Shown here one piece after another: positions 35,437 to 45,491 of a DNA stretch of 64,000 nucleotides (position 1 is its first letter; every line of letters begins with the position of its first letter). Under the pieces are notes generated by a model, which worked only from the letters and a program-made list of their open reading frames with translations, had not been told where the DNA came from and made no database searches. Source of the DNA: CAWGAJ01 sp963820545 (lineage in GTDB: Bacteria; Planctomycetota; Planctomycetia; Pirellulales; Thermoguttaceae); the NCBI GenBank assembly GCA_963820545.1, contig CAWGAJ010000001.1:1488001-1552000 (forward strand), in the 5' to 3' direction. A program made the position numbers and the translations under genes.

Positions 35437-38253
35437 TTAGCGTGCGGCAAAACGGTACGTGCCCGAGCCGACCGCGCAGAGAACGTGGTTGGCCTCGGTG
35501 CGGATGTACTTGACGCCGGGTGCATCCTCCACAGGCCTGCCGCTTTCGGTCACCTTTTCTGGTCCAGTAGTCGGGACGTAAATCATCGCGGATGTGTTCG
35601 GCGGGATCGTGACGGTAAGTTGCAGGTTGTCCCCTTCACGTCGCCACTCGACCGAAATCTTTCCTTGGACGGACCGATACTCGCATCGCAGCCACTCGAT
35701 GTCGCCGACTATCGCGGGCTTGATTACGATTTTTTTGAAGCCTGGAGCGGTTGGATCAGGCTGAATTCCGGCCAAATCATGGAACAGCCACTCATTGATT
35801 TGCCCGAGCATGAAGTGGTTCTGCGAGCCGAAACTGCCCACGGTGGCGTCCCATTTTTCGGTGAGGCTGGTGGCGCCTTTCTTGATTTGCATCCCGTAGC
35901 CGGGATGTTCGGTTTGGTTGTTCATCTCGAAGACGATATCGCTGCGGTCGGCGTCGGCCAGCGTGCGAAGGACATAACGGTAGCCAACATCACCCGCGCT
36001 GAGCGCATTGCCTCGGCTGCGAATGTCATCGATCAATGCCTTGAGCACTCCCTCGCGGTGTTCAGGCTCGATCAGGCCCAGCACCAGCGGCATGGCGCTC
36101 GTGCATTGCGAGCCTGTCGCGTATCTACTTGTCGACGGATCGAAAAATCGCTTATTGAACGCAGTGCGGATTCGGTCGGCGCGTCGGCGGAATCGTTCGG
36201 CGTCATCGAGTTTGCCCAGCAGTTCGGCTATTTTGCCAAGTATACAGTTATCGAGGTAGTAGATGGCGGTTGCCGTAAAGGGTGGCGGCGTGAGTTGCGA
36301 GCCCCAGGGCGGCTTTGGGCCGATGTCGTACCAGTCGCCCAATCCAACTGTCACGCTGTCGTCCTTTGCCGTGCCGGCCAGGAATTCGACGTACCGCACC
36401 ATATCTGGGTAATGCCGATGCAGCAGGACGGTGTCGCCTGTGAACAGGTACTGTTGCCACGGCGCGATGACGAACGAGCTTCCCCACTCAGGAGAGTTGC
36501 GGAACGGATCGCTTATCTTAGTCGTTGAGGCAATGAAATATTCGGGCGCTATGTTCGGCACCAAACCGTTATCGAACTGGCTGTCGGCCATATCGTTCAT
36601 CTGCTTGGCGTAGAGGTTCTCCAAGGCAAAGTTGTAGCGTAGCGCCGGGCCGTTAAGGTGGAGTTCCTCAAGCCAGCCGAGTTTTTCGCGTTGCGGGCAG
36701 TCGGTCATCAGGCTCATCATGTTGCTGCGTTGCGCCCAGCGCACGAGCGAGTAGATTTTGTTGAACAGTTCGTTTGAACATTTGAACGTACCGATCGGCT
36801 CTGCCGACGAGTGGACGACGACGCCCTCGATGGCCTCGACGATCGGCAATTCTCCCCCAGGCACGGCGGCATAGCGCTCAACTTGAAGGTAGCGGCAGCC
36901 CTGATAGAAGAATTTTGGAAAGTAACGCTCTTCACCGGTTCCCGCGAGCGTGTATTGCCACCACGCCGGACCGCCGGCGTCCTGCACGCAGGAGGATCGG
37001 TCGACAAAACCGTTGGCCCCGAGCAGTTCAGAAGGGATGACTCGAACGTACGCTCCGGCCGGCCCATGAACTATCAGGCGCGGCATGAATGAAGCATTCT
37101 GCCCAAGGTCGTAGACGGTGACGTTTTGGCTGAGCTTATTCTCGCTCGTCGGGTGCCGCGTCTCGATGGCTTGGATCGGCGGCGCCGCGGCGGAGTGGCC
37201 GCGCAAAGCGCCGCCGGGGCCGTCAACCTCAATCGCGTAAGGCCATGATTCAACTGGCGCGAAACCGGGCGTGTCCCAGCCCGCGGGTTCGAACCGACGA
37301 TCGTAATCTTCGCCGCCAAACACGTTGCAGTACGTGATCGGTCCCGGAGCGACCTGCCATTTGCCGTCGGTTGCGACGGTTTGGATGGTCCCGTCGCTGT
37401 ATTCTATCTGAAGTTTTGCGATCGCCTTCAGACTACCGAATGAGTTGGTGAACTTAACATACCGGCCACGGGTCGGCTCGATGTGATACATCCCGCTACC
37501 CAAAATCAGACCGATAGCGTTCTCACCGACACGAACATGGTTGCTGATGTCGAAGGTGTCATAGAGCACTGTCTTGCGATAATTCGTCCAACCTGGCGCG
37601 ATCAACTGAACGCCAACCTTCTTGCCGTTGATCGATAATTCGTAGTGCCCTAGCCCGCTGACGAAGACGACCGCTCGCTTGATCGATGGCTTGCAGATGA
37701 AATCGCTACGCAAGAGCATCGAAGCGAAGTTTTTGGTTGCATCGCCGGGCGCACCGTTTTTTAGTGACGTCAGTGGAGCGACCGCCGCTGGGGCGCTGAT
37801 CCAGTGTGCCGGTTGCCAGTGTTCCGGATCGAGTTGGCCCATCGTCCAACTGGCAACCGGACTCCACACGGACTCAACATCGGCGTTGTCCCAGATGCGG
37901 ACCTTCCAGAAGACAAGCTGACTTGATGCCAGAGGTTTTCCAGCGTATGGAATGTACGTCGAATTGCCGGATTCCACTCGGCCGCTGTTCCACAGATCAC
38001 CTTCATCGTGGGCCAAGAGTTTCGGTGATGTCGCCGCGAGCACTTGATAGCTCGTCTGCCTTAGCCCACGCACGGAAGCGTCATCACTTTCGATGTTCCA
38101 ACTGAGCCGAGGCTGAGTCGTGTCAATTCCCAGAGGATCGGCGTCGGATTCGCAGCGAAGACGCGTTGGCATGCATTGAGCCAAGAGGGAAAAATTCACA
38201 CAGATAGTCACTAAGAACGCCGCCAAGAATACTCTGATAAGCCAATCAGTCAT
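35437..38253 (-). CDS. Alpha-L-rhamnosidase, glycoside hydrolase family 78
   Basis: A 938-residue exported enzyme. The signal peptide (residues 1-25) is followed by beta-sandwich domains (PTRLRCESDADPLGIDTTQPRLSWNIES; WVRIWDN...WSPVASW), then the catalytic (alpha/alpha)6 barrel with the motif MTDCPQREKLGWLEELHLNG, in which the acidic residues take part in catalysis, and WKWDATVGSFGSQNHFMLGQINEWLFHDLAG near the end, finally a C-terminal beta domain. It cleaves terminal rhamnose from plant or bacterial polysaccharides. Fits the polysaccharide-degrading habit of planctomycetes. Confidence 0.92.
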   Translation of the reverse strand: MTDWLIRVFLAAFLVTICVNFSLLAQCMPTRLRCESDADPLGIDTTQPRLSWNIESDDASVRGLRQTSYQVLAATSPKLLAHDEGDLWNSGRVESGNSTYIPYAGKPLASSQLVFWKVRIWDNADVESVWSPVASWTMGQLDPEHWQPAHWISAPAAVAPLTSLKNGAPGDATKNFASMLLRSDFICKPSIKRAVVFVSGLGHYELSINGKKVGVQLIAPGWTNYRKTVLYDTFDISNHVRVGENAIGLILGSGMYHIEPTRGRYVKFTNSFGSLKAIAKLQIEYSDGTIQTVATDGKWQVAPGPITYCNVFGGEDYDRRFEPAGWDTPGFAPVESWPYAIEVDGPGGALRGHSAAAPPIQAIETRHPTSENKLSQNVTVYDLGQNASFMPRLIVHGPAGAYVRVIPSELLGANGFVDRSSCVQDAGGPAWWQYTLAGTGEERYFPKFFYQGCRYLQVERYAAVPGGELPIVEAIEGVVVHSSAEPIGTFKCSNELFNKIYSLVRWAQRSNMMSLMTDCPQREKLGWLEELHLNGPALRYNFALENLYAKQMNDMADSQFDNGLVPNIAPEYFIASTTKISDPFRNSPEWGSSFVIAPWQQYLFTGDTVLLHRHYPDMVRYVEFLAGTAKDDSVTVGLGDWYDIGPKPPWGSQLTPPPFTATAIYYLDNCILGKIAELLGKLDDAERFRRRADRIRTAFNKRFFDPSTSRYATGSQCTSAMPLVLGLIEPEHREGVLKALIDDIRSRGNALSAGDVGYRYVLRTLADADRSDIVFEMNNQTEHPGYGMQIKKGATSLTEKWDATVGSFGSQNHFMLGQINEWLFHDLAGIQPDPTAPGFKKIVIKPAIVGDIEWLRCEYRSVQGKISVEWRREGDNLQLTVTIPPNTSAMIYVPTTGPEKVTESGRPVEDAPGVKYIRTEANHVLCAVGSGTYRFAAR

Positions 38254-38329
38254 AAGCTTCCTCCCATATTGGGCGATCTACGCAGGCGCAATAAAATGCG
38301 CGCAGCTTTAATGTGTGAATGGTAATACA

Positions 38330-39762
38330 TCAACCCGTCGCCAGATGGCGTTCGACCTGGCGCACGGCCTCGTCGACGGCCCAGGCGCGGTGGGCCAGAT
38401 CGATCGAGCGGCCGCAGGCCATCCAGCGTTCCACGCGTTTTTGGGCCGAGAGGACCGTGCTGTGGCTGCGGCGGCCGAAGAAACGGCCGATTTCGCTTAA
38501 AGCGGCGCGGGTATGCTTGCGCGCAACCACATGGCCAGCATGCGCGGATGGCTGACGCGTTGGGATTTGTCGTCGGTTTGCAGGCATTCGGGCTCCAGGC
38601 CGAAGACTTCGCAGACGGCCTTTTCGATGTCGCCCAGGCGGACCATGCGGGTGCTGTGATGGATCATTTCTTGCAAAGCTTCTTCGGCCATGGCCAGGGT
38701 GATGGGCTTAGCCAGGGCCTCGCTGGTGGCTTGCAAACGGCAGAGCGCGCCGGAAAGTTCCCGGGCGTGATTGGTCAAGCGCGAGGCCACGTACTGCTGC
38801 ACCTCGTCAGGGAGATGCAATTTCATGCGGCGGGCCAATTGCCGGACAATGCCCAAGCGCGTGGCGTAGTCGGGCACTTCGATGCGGCAGACCATGCCGC
38901 TGGCCAGGCGGGTGGTAATTTCCGGTCCTAACTCGGCGAGTTCGGTGGGCGAGCGATCGGCGGCGAAGACCAGTTGCCGCCGCTGGTTAAGCAGGGTGTC
39001 GATGGTGTGCAGCAGCTCGACCTGGGTGGCCCGTTTGCCCACGATAAATTGCAGGTCGTCGAGAATCAGTAGCCCCACGCCGCGATATTTGCGGCGGAAG
39101 TTGGGCAAGCCGCTGCCGCGCAGGGCCTCGAGAAAATGGCTGGTAAATTGTTCGGCGGAGAGATAGACGGCCGAGAAGTTGCGGGAGTTTTTGCGCACGG
39201 CGGACCAAATGCCTTCTAACAAATGGGTTTTGCCCACGCTGGTCGGTCCGTAAAAGAGCAAGGGGGTAATTTGGCCCATCTGGCGAATGACCATTTCGGC
39301 CGAAGTCAGCGCCAGTCGATTGGAATCTCCGGCAACAAAACTCTCCAGGGTGGCAAAGCGACGCTGGGAAGGACCCGGGGAGTCCTCGGCCGATTTGGCG
39401 GGCGGATTCTCCTTGTCCGGCGTCAGCGTGATGATCTGTGGCGCCAATTCCGGAGGATGTTTTGTCGCAGCGCCGGCTTTGCCGTTTCCGCTGGCGGACG
39501 TTGATGGACGGTTGTGGTCGGCCATATTGGCATCCACATACAAGTTGATCGTCGGACAATGCCCCAACACTTCGAGGCAGGCTTCCTCGATGGGCCGGCG
39601 AAAGTTGGCGCCGATCCAATCGCGGAAACACTGGTTGGGAACCCCGATGCACAGCGTCTGACCATCATAGTCCAGATGCGTACTGGCGCCAAACCATACG
39701 TCAAAACGTTTTTGTCCGACCTTGTCGGCCAAGGCCTTGCATAAGGCCGACACGATCTCCAT
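38330..39762 (-). CDS. dnaA: Chromosomal replication initiator DnaA (one-base frameshift here)
   Basis: Domain I (ALCKALADKVGQKRFDVWFG), a proline/acidic linker, the AAA+ domain with Walker A FYGPTSVGKTHLLEG and Walker B LLILDDLQFI, and domain IV are visible. In domain IV the frame breaks at about 38522: ...MLAMWL is followed here by non-family residues, whereas the DnaA box-binding ARKHTRAALSEIGRFFGRRSHSTVLSAQKRVE lies in the next frame to TGA 38330. One missing G (TTG CGC for TTG GCG CGC) explains it. ATG 39762 with AGGGA upstream is chosen over GTG 39777. Without repair the protein lacks its DNA-binding end, so a technical error is likely. Confidence 0.9.
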
Positions 39763-40226
39763 ATCGTCCCTGGTCACTTCCTACCTATCCCGAGCGCACA
39801 CTCTCTCCGCTTATGCACAAAGAATTTTTTGCCAATCGGCCAAACTTTATGTAATGTCGGAGATTGTGGCGCGTGCTGCGACGGCAGACGCCGCCTTTGG
39901 TCCCTTTGTTATCTGATACGTGAAAAACTGATTCTAGCGTTGCTAGCAGCGATGTCAAAGGCCCCAACCGTCCGCGTAGAAAAATTTTAATCCCCACGGC
40001 CTATGCGCCGGAATAGCCGGAAAATACCGTTTTATCAGGTGGATGCAAGTACATCCTGCCATTGGTTGGAGTCTGGTTGATCGTGGAAAACCTGTTCAGA
40101 CCAAGCGTGCCAAGCGATTGCGGAAACAACCGCCAATGTGCAAAAACTATTTCCGCAACAAGGGTTGCCGCCGATAAAGAACCGCGTTTTGAAAAAGCCA
40201 AAGCTGAGAATGCCTGAAAAAAGCCT
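39763..40226. other. Region upstream of dnaA, AT-rich, DnaA-box-like sites
   Basis: 464 bases without gene. One exact DnaA box (TTATGCACA, 39811-39819) and one near-match (TTTTGCACA on the minus strand, 40137-40145). This could be part of oriC or only the dnaA autoregulatory region; too few boxes are visible to claim an origin. Confidence 0.5.
39811..39819 (+). promoter_or_regulatory. DnaA box upstream of dnaA
   Basis: TTATGCACA matches the consensus TTATNCACA exactly. It sits about 49 bases before the dnaA start codon, a position typical for autorepression by DnaA. Confidence 0.6.
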
Positions 40227-41153
40227 TTACCGGGAAAAAATTCGATAATAAATCTGCCGTCGATCCCAGGCCTTAAATCCCACTGAAGCGTACATTTGCA
40301 GCGCCGGGCGATTTAGCGCGTCCACTGCCAGGACTAAACGCGAGCGGCCGGATTGCCGGGCAAGCCATTGAGCATGGCGCACAACGTCCATGCCCCAACC
40401 CCGCCCCCGATGAGCAGGAATGAGTCCCATATACACCAGTTCCATGTTGTCGTGCTGAGGGTGATCGCTCAATAATAAACAACCTATATCCCGATTATCA
40501 TGACGCACGATCAACCAATTGGCAGGCGAAAAGACCCCCGTAGCACGATAACCTTCTAAAATGTCCGCCATTTTGCGAACCTGGTTAAGTTTTTCGCAAT
40601 CGAGCGTGCCTTGATATGTAAAATCCACAATTTGCGTTAAGCGATCACGATGTTGAGAATTGTAAGGCTCAAATGATAAAGGTGAGGATACGGGAACAAG
40701 CGGGAAATCGTCTTTCAGGCTGACCAGGTAAAGCAAGTCGGTTAGATAAGCAAATCCCCCCTCGCGCAAGATCCTTTCGTCCTCTGGGGCGGCTGTTTCT
40801 AAAAATAATTGTGCCATGCAAATTTGGCGTTGATCGTGCCACTGGGCCATGGCTCGCAGCAGGGCAACCGCGATATTTGCATCCTCATTTTCGCGGAGAC
40901 ATGGCAGCCAAACTTGGGCGGTTTTTCCGGGTTGAATTTGCGAAAATACCGCCCCCACTAACGACTGAGCCCGATAAGCGCCCAATAATCCGTCATGGGA
41001 AAGCTCATTGTTTGCCAACGAAGACAAGATCGTTTCAATTTGCTGCTTGCGTTCCGCCGCCGGCAACCGGCCAAATGCCAGATCCAATGCCGTCAGGCGA
41101 TCCTGGGGCGAAACCGGACAAATTCGCGGGGATGGTTGGATATCGGGAGGCAT
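40227..41153 (-). CDS. GNAT-family N-acetyltransferase (two GNAT-like halves)
   Basis: The C-terminal half carries the acetyl-CoA motif A: VYMGLIPAHRGRGWGMDVVRHAQWLA (R-G-x-G), followed by NRPALQMYASVGF, motif B. The N-terminal half (RAQSLVGAVFSQI) is a degenerate copy of the fold, as in the mycothiol-synthase-like group with tandem GNATs. Reaction: transfer of an acyl group from CoA to an amine; the acceptor is not known. Length 308 residues fits that group. Confidence 0.85.
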   Translation of the reverse strand: MPPDIQPSPRICPVSPQDRLTALDLAFGRLPAAERKQQIETILSSLANNELSHDGLLGAYRAQSLVGAVFSQIQPGKTAQVWLPCLRENEDANIAVALLRAMAQWHDQRQICMAQLFLETAAPEDERILREGGFAYLTDLLYLVSLKDDFPLVPVSSPLSFEPYNSQHRDRLTQIVDFTYQGTLDCEKLNQVRKMADILEGYRATGVFSPANWLIVRHDNRDIGCLLLSDHPQHDNMELVYMGLIPAHRGRGWGMDVVRHAQWLARQSGRSRLVLAVDALNRPALQMYASVGFKAWDRRQIYYRIFSR

Positions 41154-41241
41154 CGGGACAGATTAAAATCAAGGCAAACAGGTTTTTTCGCCCGCCGAGT
41201 GTTTGTCGGCCAGTGCAAAGAACATGTACATGTAGAATGTA

Positions 41242-42213
41242 CTATACCGGCAAGAGCGCAGCCAGGGATTCCACGCGGTTTCCGCCGCTTTTTTTTGCCA
41301 AATGGAGTGCCTGCGCGACGCGTTTCAACAGACTGCTCGTTGTATCGTCGATGGTGGCTTCGGTCACGCCGAAGCTGGCGCTTAGCCCGCGCTGGAGCAT
41401 TTCTTCCGCCAGGGAAGCGGTAGTGGCGATGCGCAGTCGTTCGGCCATTTGGACCGCGGCGTTTAAGTGCTGTTGGCGTAAGAGAATCACGAATTTCTCC
41501 TGGCCATACCTGCCGATTATATCCGTGCCGTGGCATTGCCTTTGCAGGAGTTGGGCCATATTAATCAATGTATTATCGGCAAAATCAGGGCCCCGGGAAT
41601 CGATGATCCGCTGGAAATGGTCGATCTCCAAGAGGATCATGCCGAAACTGATGCCGGTGCGTTTCAGGAGCGCCAATTGATCCTTTAAGGTTTTGTGGAG
41701 TTGTCGGCGATTGGCCACGCCCGTGAGCGGGTCTTTTTTCGACAATTCGCGGAGTTTATTGTAGGCGTCTTCCAAGGTGACCAGGGCGCTGGCATCGCGT
41801 AAGACTCCCAGAGCCCCGATGATTTCGCCTTGCGGTTTTTTCAGCGGCAGGGCATGAATATTGACGGCCATGCGCCGGCGATCTTTGTGGCGGAAAAAAA
41901 CTCGTTTGCATTGCACCTGCCCGGTTTCGATGGCCTTCACCAGCGGACAGTTGCCCTCGCACAGATGGCAGCCGTTGCCATCAATATGGTCCTGAATGCC
42001 CGAATTGCAATACCGGCCCACGGCCTCCGCTTGTGAATAGCCCGTAAGCATCTCTGCGCCGTGGCTCCAATACAAGATTTTCCGCTCCCTATCGACAAAG
42101 TATACGCCTTCATAGAGAGCGTCAAAAATCTGCTCGATAAATGCCGAGCCAAAGGGCAGCTGCTCCCCAGTCAATATTGATTGGTTGGAAATATCGGGCG
42201 GATTATCCGTCAT
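41242..42213 (-). CDS. PAS-GGDEF protein with degenerate GGDEF site
   Basis: A PAS domain (residues 20-130; LYEGVYFVDRERKILYWSHGAEMLTGYS) including a cysteine-rich insert HLCEGNCPL is followed by a GGDEF domain from DPLTGVANRRQLHKTL. The signature near residue 235 reads RYGQEKF in place of RYGGDEF, losing the catalytic Gly-Asp/Glu arrangement; the metal Asp (LEIDHFQRIID) remains. It may thus bind GTP or c-di-GMP without synthesis. The ATG at 42213 with GGGATGGGGAA upstream is preferred to the GTG at 42231. Confidence 0.88.
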   Translation of the reverse strand: MTDNPPDISNQSILTGEQLPFGSAFIEQIFDALYEGVYFVDRERKILYWSHGAEMLTGYSQAEAVGRYCNSGIQDHIDGNGCHLCEGNCPLVKAIETGQVQCKRVFFRHKDRRRMAVNIHALPLKKPQGEIIGALGVLRDASALVTLEDAYNKLRELSKKDPLTGVANRRQLHKTLKDQLALLKRTGISFGMILLEIDHFQRIIDSRGPDFADNTLINMAQLLQRQCHGTDIIGRYGQEKFVILLRQQHLNAAVQMAERLRIATTASLAEEMLQRGLSASFGVTEATIDDTTSSLLKRVAQALHLAKKSGGNRVESLAALLPV

Positions 42214-42411
42214 TTCCCCATCCCTGCGCACGAACGCATTAAGGCAACGGTTTTCTCTCCGAGAAAATATAGGTTAAATCTGTTAGTGCCGGGTGCGATG
42301 GATTTCTCTAAATACCATACCTGGGCGGCATGTTTTCCATAAAAGACGGGGAAAGAAACCGCTCGGATGGGAGGAAACTAGCGAAAAAACACAATTTGAC
42401 GGCAGGCTGCG

Positions 42412-42960
42412 TTATCGTTTGTCAAGCTTGGCGCGAATCAACCAATCTCCTTTTTCAAAATCTTTCCCATCCCGGCCGGGCAAACCCACCAGCGAATTGC
42501 CGCTTCCTTCAGCATCATAGTGGACATAAACCCCTTTTGTGGCCTCGGGATTAAAGCCCACGCAGACAATAAATTCCGCCGGCACTCGCGTGGGCTTGAT
42601 TTTTAGCGTAACCCAACTGGGATCTCCATAGGGAAACTTTGAATAAGGGAAGGGATTGTCGGAAATTACTTTGAAGTCTTTATCACAAAGCCAAACGTGA
42701 AAGTTCTCTTTAGGCGGTGCGGGATAACCGTATCGCGAACCGTAGATCCGCACCTCGGTCAAGTACCAGGAATCGCCGGGGGCCTCGAAGCGCACCGCGT
42801 GACCACTGCCCGCAATGCTGCGCTTGCCCGCCGATTGGCCGTCGTCGTGAGCCAACTCACGGGATTGATCAGCGGGTTTATTTTCTTTCGCCGTTCCAAC
42901 ATTTGCGCACAATAACATTAATATTGCGGCCGTGCATACGAAACTACATTTACAAAACAT
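42412..42960 (-). CDS. Exported hypothetical protein
   Basis: The signal peptide starts at ATG 42960 (CKCSFVCTAAILMLLCANVGTA). The mature part (HAVRFEAPGDSWYLTEVRIYGSRYGYPAPP...NFHVWLCDKDF...WVTLKIKPTRVPAEFIVCVGFNPEATKGVYVHYD) looks like a beta-sandwich module seen in planctomycete exported proteins. No catalytic motif is apparent. The earlier frame to 43005 is not used as the signal begins later. Function not known. Confidence 0.78.
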   Translation of the reverse strand: MFCKCSFVCTAAILMLLCANVGTAKENKPADQSRELAHDDGQSAGKRSIAGSGHAVRFEAPGDSWYLTEVRIYGSRYGYPAPPKENFHVWLCDKDFKVISDNPFPYSKFPYGDPSWVTLKIKPTRVPAEFIVCVGFNPEATKGVYVHYDAEGSGNSLVGLPGRDGKDFEKGDWLIRAKLDKR

Positions 42961-43045
42961 GGTCGATGCTCCTAAAAAGTAATGCAATAAGACAATTCTC
43001 AACACAAGTTTCGGGACAATTGGGTCTCAGATAAATAATATCGTT

Positions 43046-43073
43046 AAGCCCACGGGTTGCAACCCGTGGGCTT
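43046..43073. repeat. Dispersed palindrome, AAGCCCACGGGTTG family (perfect copy)
   Basis: Perfect 28-bp palindrome with arms AAGCCCACGGGTTG/CAACCCGTGGGCTT. Related copies at 18373-18400 and 50550-50575. Intergenic, upstream of the exported gene at 42412-42960 and downstream of the VIT/vWA gene. Confidence 0.85.
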
Positions 43074-43157
43074 GGCTAGATTTGTCATTCCCTATCATGA
43101 CATTAGATAGCTGAGTATCAATAATATCTTAAATACAACAAAGAAACACAATAACAT

Positions 43158-45491
43158 TTACGGCTCGATCAGATAGCCCTGATTTTCCATATTCAAGAGC
43201 ACTGGTTCGTCGAACACAAGATATTGAGAGAGTGCTCGGCCGTGACGCCGGGCAAGCTCGAAGTATTCATCGCTGAACTGTTTGATATGCTTGGCATTCC
43301 GCTCCTGCTCGGTGCTCAAGAGCGAATCGACCCAGCGGCCGTCGCGCTGATAAAAAGTCCGGTTGCCCACGTTGCGCATATTGGCTTGCACGGCGGCCAA
43401 TTCCTGTTTGGCGTCTCCGGAAAAAGCCCGGGGGCTACCGATACTTGCCGGCGCTTCACTTAAAGTCACCAAGGCATCGGCGGTTTGTTCTGCCGGGGCG
43501 CCATAAGCGCCGGCACTTGCGGGTTGTGCGGAATATTGAAAGCTGCCTTTCATTGCCCGTTGCGCAAAACCGGCCCGTCCGCTGGAGGCATCCAAGGCGA
43601 GCAAACGTTTTTGGGCATGTGTGACGTTGCCGGCAATGTCGCGGATGTTCACGTTCTCATCGGCCATGAACGAGGTATATGGAGTAAGGATGCCGTGGCG
43701 CGTGGCCAGCTCGACCAACTCTTTGACCAATTCCTCGTTTTTGCCTTTCAGGTCCAACTCATCGAGGATTTCGCCTACACGGCGAACCGCCCACAGTTTC
43801 TCGATAAAGGCCAAACTTTCGTCGCCGCTTTTTTCCACGAAAGCGGCGGGGAAATCGATTTTCCGCGGATTTCCCGCCACGGTTCCTTGCACGATCACCT
43901 TGGCGGGGCCGGACTTTTTGTAGCGCCCCACCAGCACCAATTGTTCGCCGGCAAAGAGATCAATCATGCCCCGGGGATAAACCCGATTGATCGGCTCGCC
44001 TTCTTCGGCTTTCACTTCATCAAAGACGAACTGCAAGCGCACGTCGGTCATCACGGGCGACTGGAGACGGTTGTACAGCCGACTGATTCGATCCTCGATG
44101 TCTTCGTTCGGGCGGACAAACTCGCTCTGGCCGAAATTCTCGCGCACGATCTTGTCCAACAACCGGCTGTTTACGTCATAGCCCACGCCAAAGGCGAAGA
44201 TCCGCGCGTGGACCTGGTTGTGCTCCTTGGCGCTGAGGACGATCTTCATCTCGTTGGTTTCGCCGGCGGTAGGCAGGCCGTCGGTAAGAAAGACCACGTA
44301 GCTGGGGCGTTTGGGATCTTGAAGCTGGCTTAGGGCCGCGCTTAATGCGCCCTCGATATTCGTGCTGCCGCCCGCGTACAGCCCTTCCACAAATCCCAGC
44401 GCCGCCTTGCGCGTATCATCGTCGAACCGTTGCAACTCGGGCCGAAACGTCTCGATGTGATCGTCATAAGCGACGATGTTGAACAAATCGCCTGGGTGAA
44501 GATTGTTGAGTACGTACTTGAGCGCCCCTTTTACTTGTTCGATCTTCGTGCCGCTCATGCTGCCCGAACGGTCGATCACGAAAACCACGTTCTTTTCCGG
44601 ACGTTTATCGCCCTCGGCCTTGATTTCCGGGCTGGCCAAGAGCAAGAAAAATCCTTCCTTCTCGCGCTCGGGCCTGTAGCTTAACAAGCGCGCTGCGAGC
44701 AGGCCTTTTCCCGTGTCGCAAAACAAGCGGAAATCGGCCGAAGGCACTTCGTTCTTGCTCGTATAAGTGACTGTGGCGTGCCGCTCATCAGGCCGTTTGA
44801 TCTCCACGGCATGGGTCGGGCTGTAAACGTTCTTGATCTCCTCCTGACTCTCGATGGTTAGGCGAATGCCCACCTTCTCCACCGCCTCGGAAGTATATTT
44901 CGCCGTACCGAGCGGGAAAATAAAGTCGGTCAAACCGTCTTGCTTGCGGCAAATCTGCGAATAGCGCAGCGATACCGTCCGGCTGGCGCCGGCGGGCACG
45001 GGAAAGACACTGGTTTTGAAGAGTCCTGTTCCCATCCACTCCAACAGGGCCGGATCGCGATTTTTGCGCACGATCTCTTCGTACAGACGCCGGGCCTCTT
45101 GCGCGTCGAGCAACTTGGCCGGATATTCCTTGCCGTCGATCATGAGCGTCATTTGCTCTACTGCTCCGTCGTAAGGCAAAGGGAATACAAAGACCACTTC
45201 CATGGGCCGGCTGCCGTTGTTCAGAAACGTCTGCGAAACCTGGACCTGCGCTACCTGGTCGATGAGCCGGGCCTGAACGTCCAATTCCTTGATCTTGTAA
45301 GTTGCGGGCGGCGGCTCCGGCCGGGGGATCGGATGCGGATGCGGCCAATGGCCCGGCGGATAAATGATGATCGGTCGCGGCAAACGCACCTGTTGCTGCG
45401 GGTCCACGACTACTAACAAACCCTGCGCCGAGGCAATGCCCGGCGACATGAACATCACTGCCGTTAACAATCGCATGATGAAGCGTGACAT
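43158..45491 (-). CDS. VIT and von Willebrand factor A domain exported protein
   Basis: Signal peptide (residues 1-22), a Pro/His-rich linker (HWPHPHPIPRPEPPP), then a VIT domain (IKELDVQARLIDQVAQVQVSQTFLNNGSRPMEVVFVFPLP; LYEEIVRKNRDPALLEW) and a vWA domain with the MIDAS motif DRSGSMSG near residue 310 and YVVFLTDGLPTAG. The C-terminus is helical. VIT-vWA proteins adhere to other proteins at the cell envelope. A complete 777-residue gene. Its regulation is not evident from the sequence. Confidence 0.9.
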   Translation of the reverse strand: MSRFIMRLLTAVMFMSPGIASAQGLLVVVDPQQQVRLPRPIIIYPPGHWPHPHPIPRPEPPPATYKIKELDVQARLIDQVAQVQVSQTFLNNGSRPMEVVFVFPLPYDGAVEQMTLMIDGKEYPAKLLDAQEARRLYEEIVRKNRDPALLEWMGTGLFKTSVFPVPAGASRTVSLRYSQICRKQDGLTDFIFPLGTAKYTSEAVEKVGIRLTIESQEEIKNVYSPTHAVEIKRPDERHATVTYTSKNEVPSADFRLFCDTGKGLLAARLLSYRPEREKEGFFLLLASPEIKAEGDKRPEKNVVFVIDRSGSMSGTKIEQVKGALKYVLNNLHPGDLFNIVAYDDHIETFRPELQRFDDDTRKAALGFVEGLYAGGSTNIEGALSAALSQLQDPKRPSYVVFLTDGLPTAGETNEMKIVLSAKEHNQVHARIFAFGVGYDVNSRLLDKIVRENFGQSEFVRPNEDIEDRISRLYNRLQSPVMTDVRLQFVFDEVKAEEGEPINRVYPRGMIDLFAGEQLVLVGRYKKSGPAKVIVQGTVAGNPRKIDFPAAFVEKSGDESLAFIEKLWAVRRVGEILDELDLKGKNEELVKELVELATRHGILTPYTSFMADENVNIRDIAGNVTHAQKRLLALDASSGRAGFAQRAMKGSFQYSAQPASAGAYGAPAEQTADALVTLSEAPASIGSPRAFSGDAKQELAAVQANMRNVGNRTFYQRDGRWVDSLLSTEQERNAKHIKQFSDEYFELARRHGRALSQYLVFDEPVLLNMENQGYLIEP

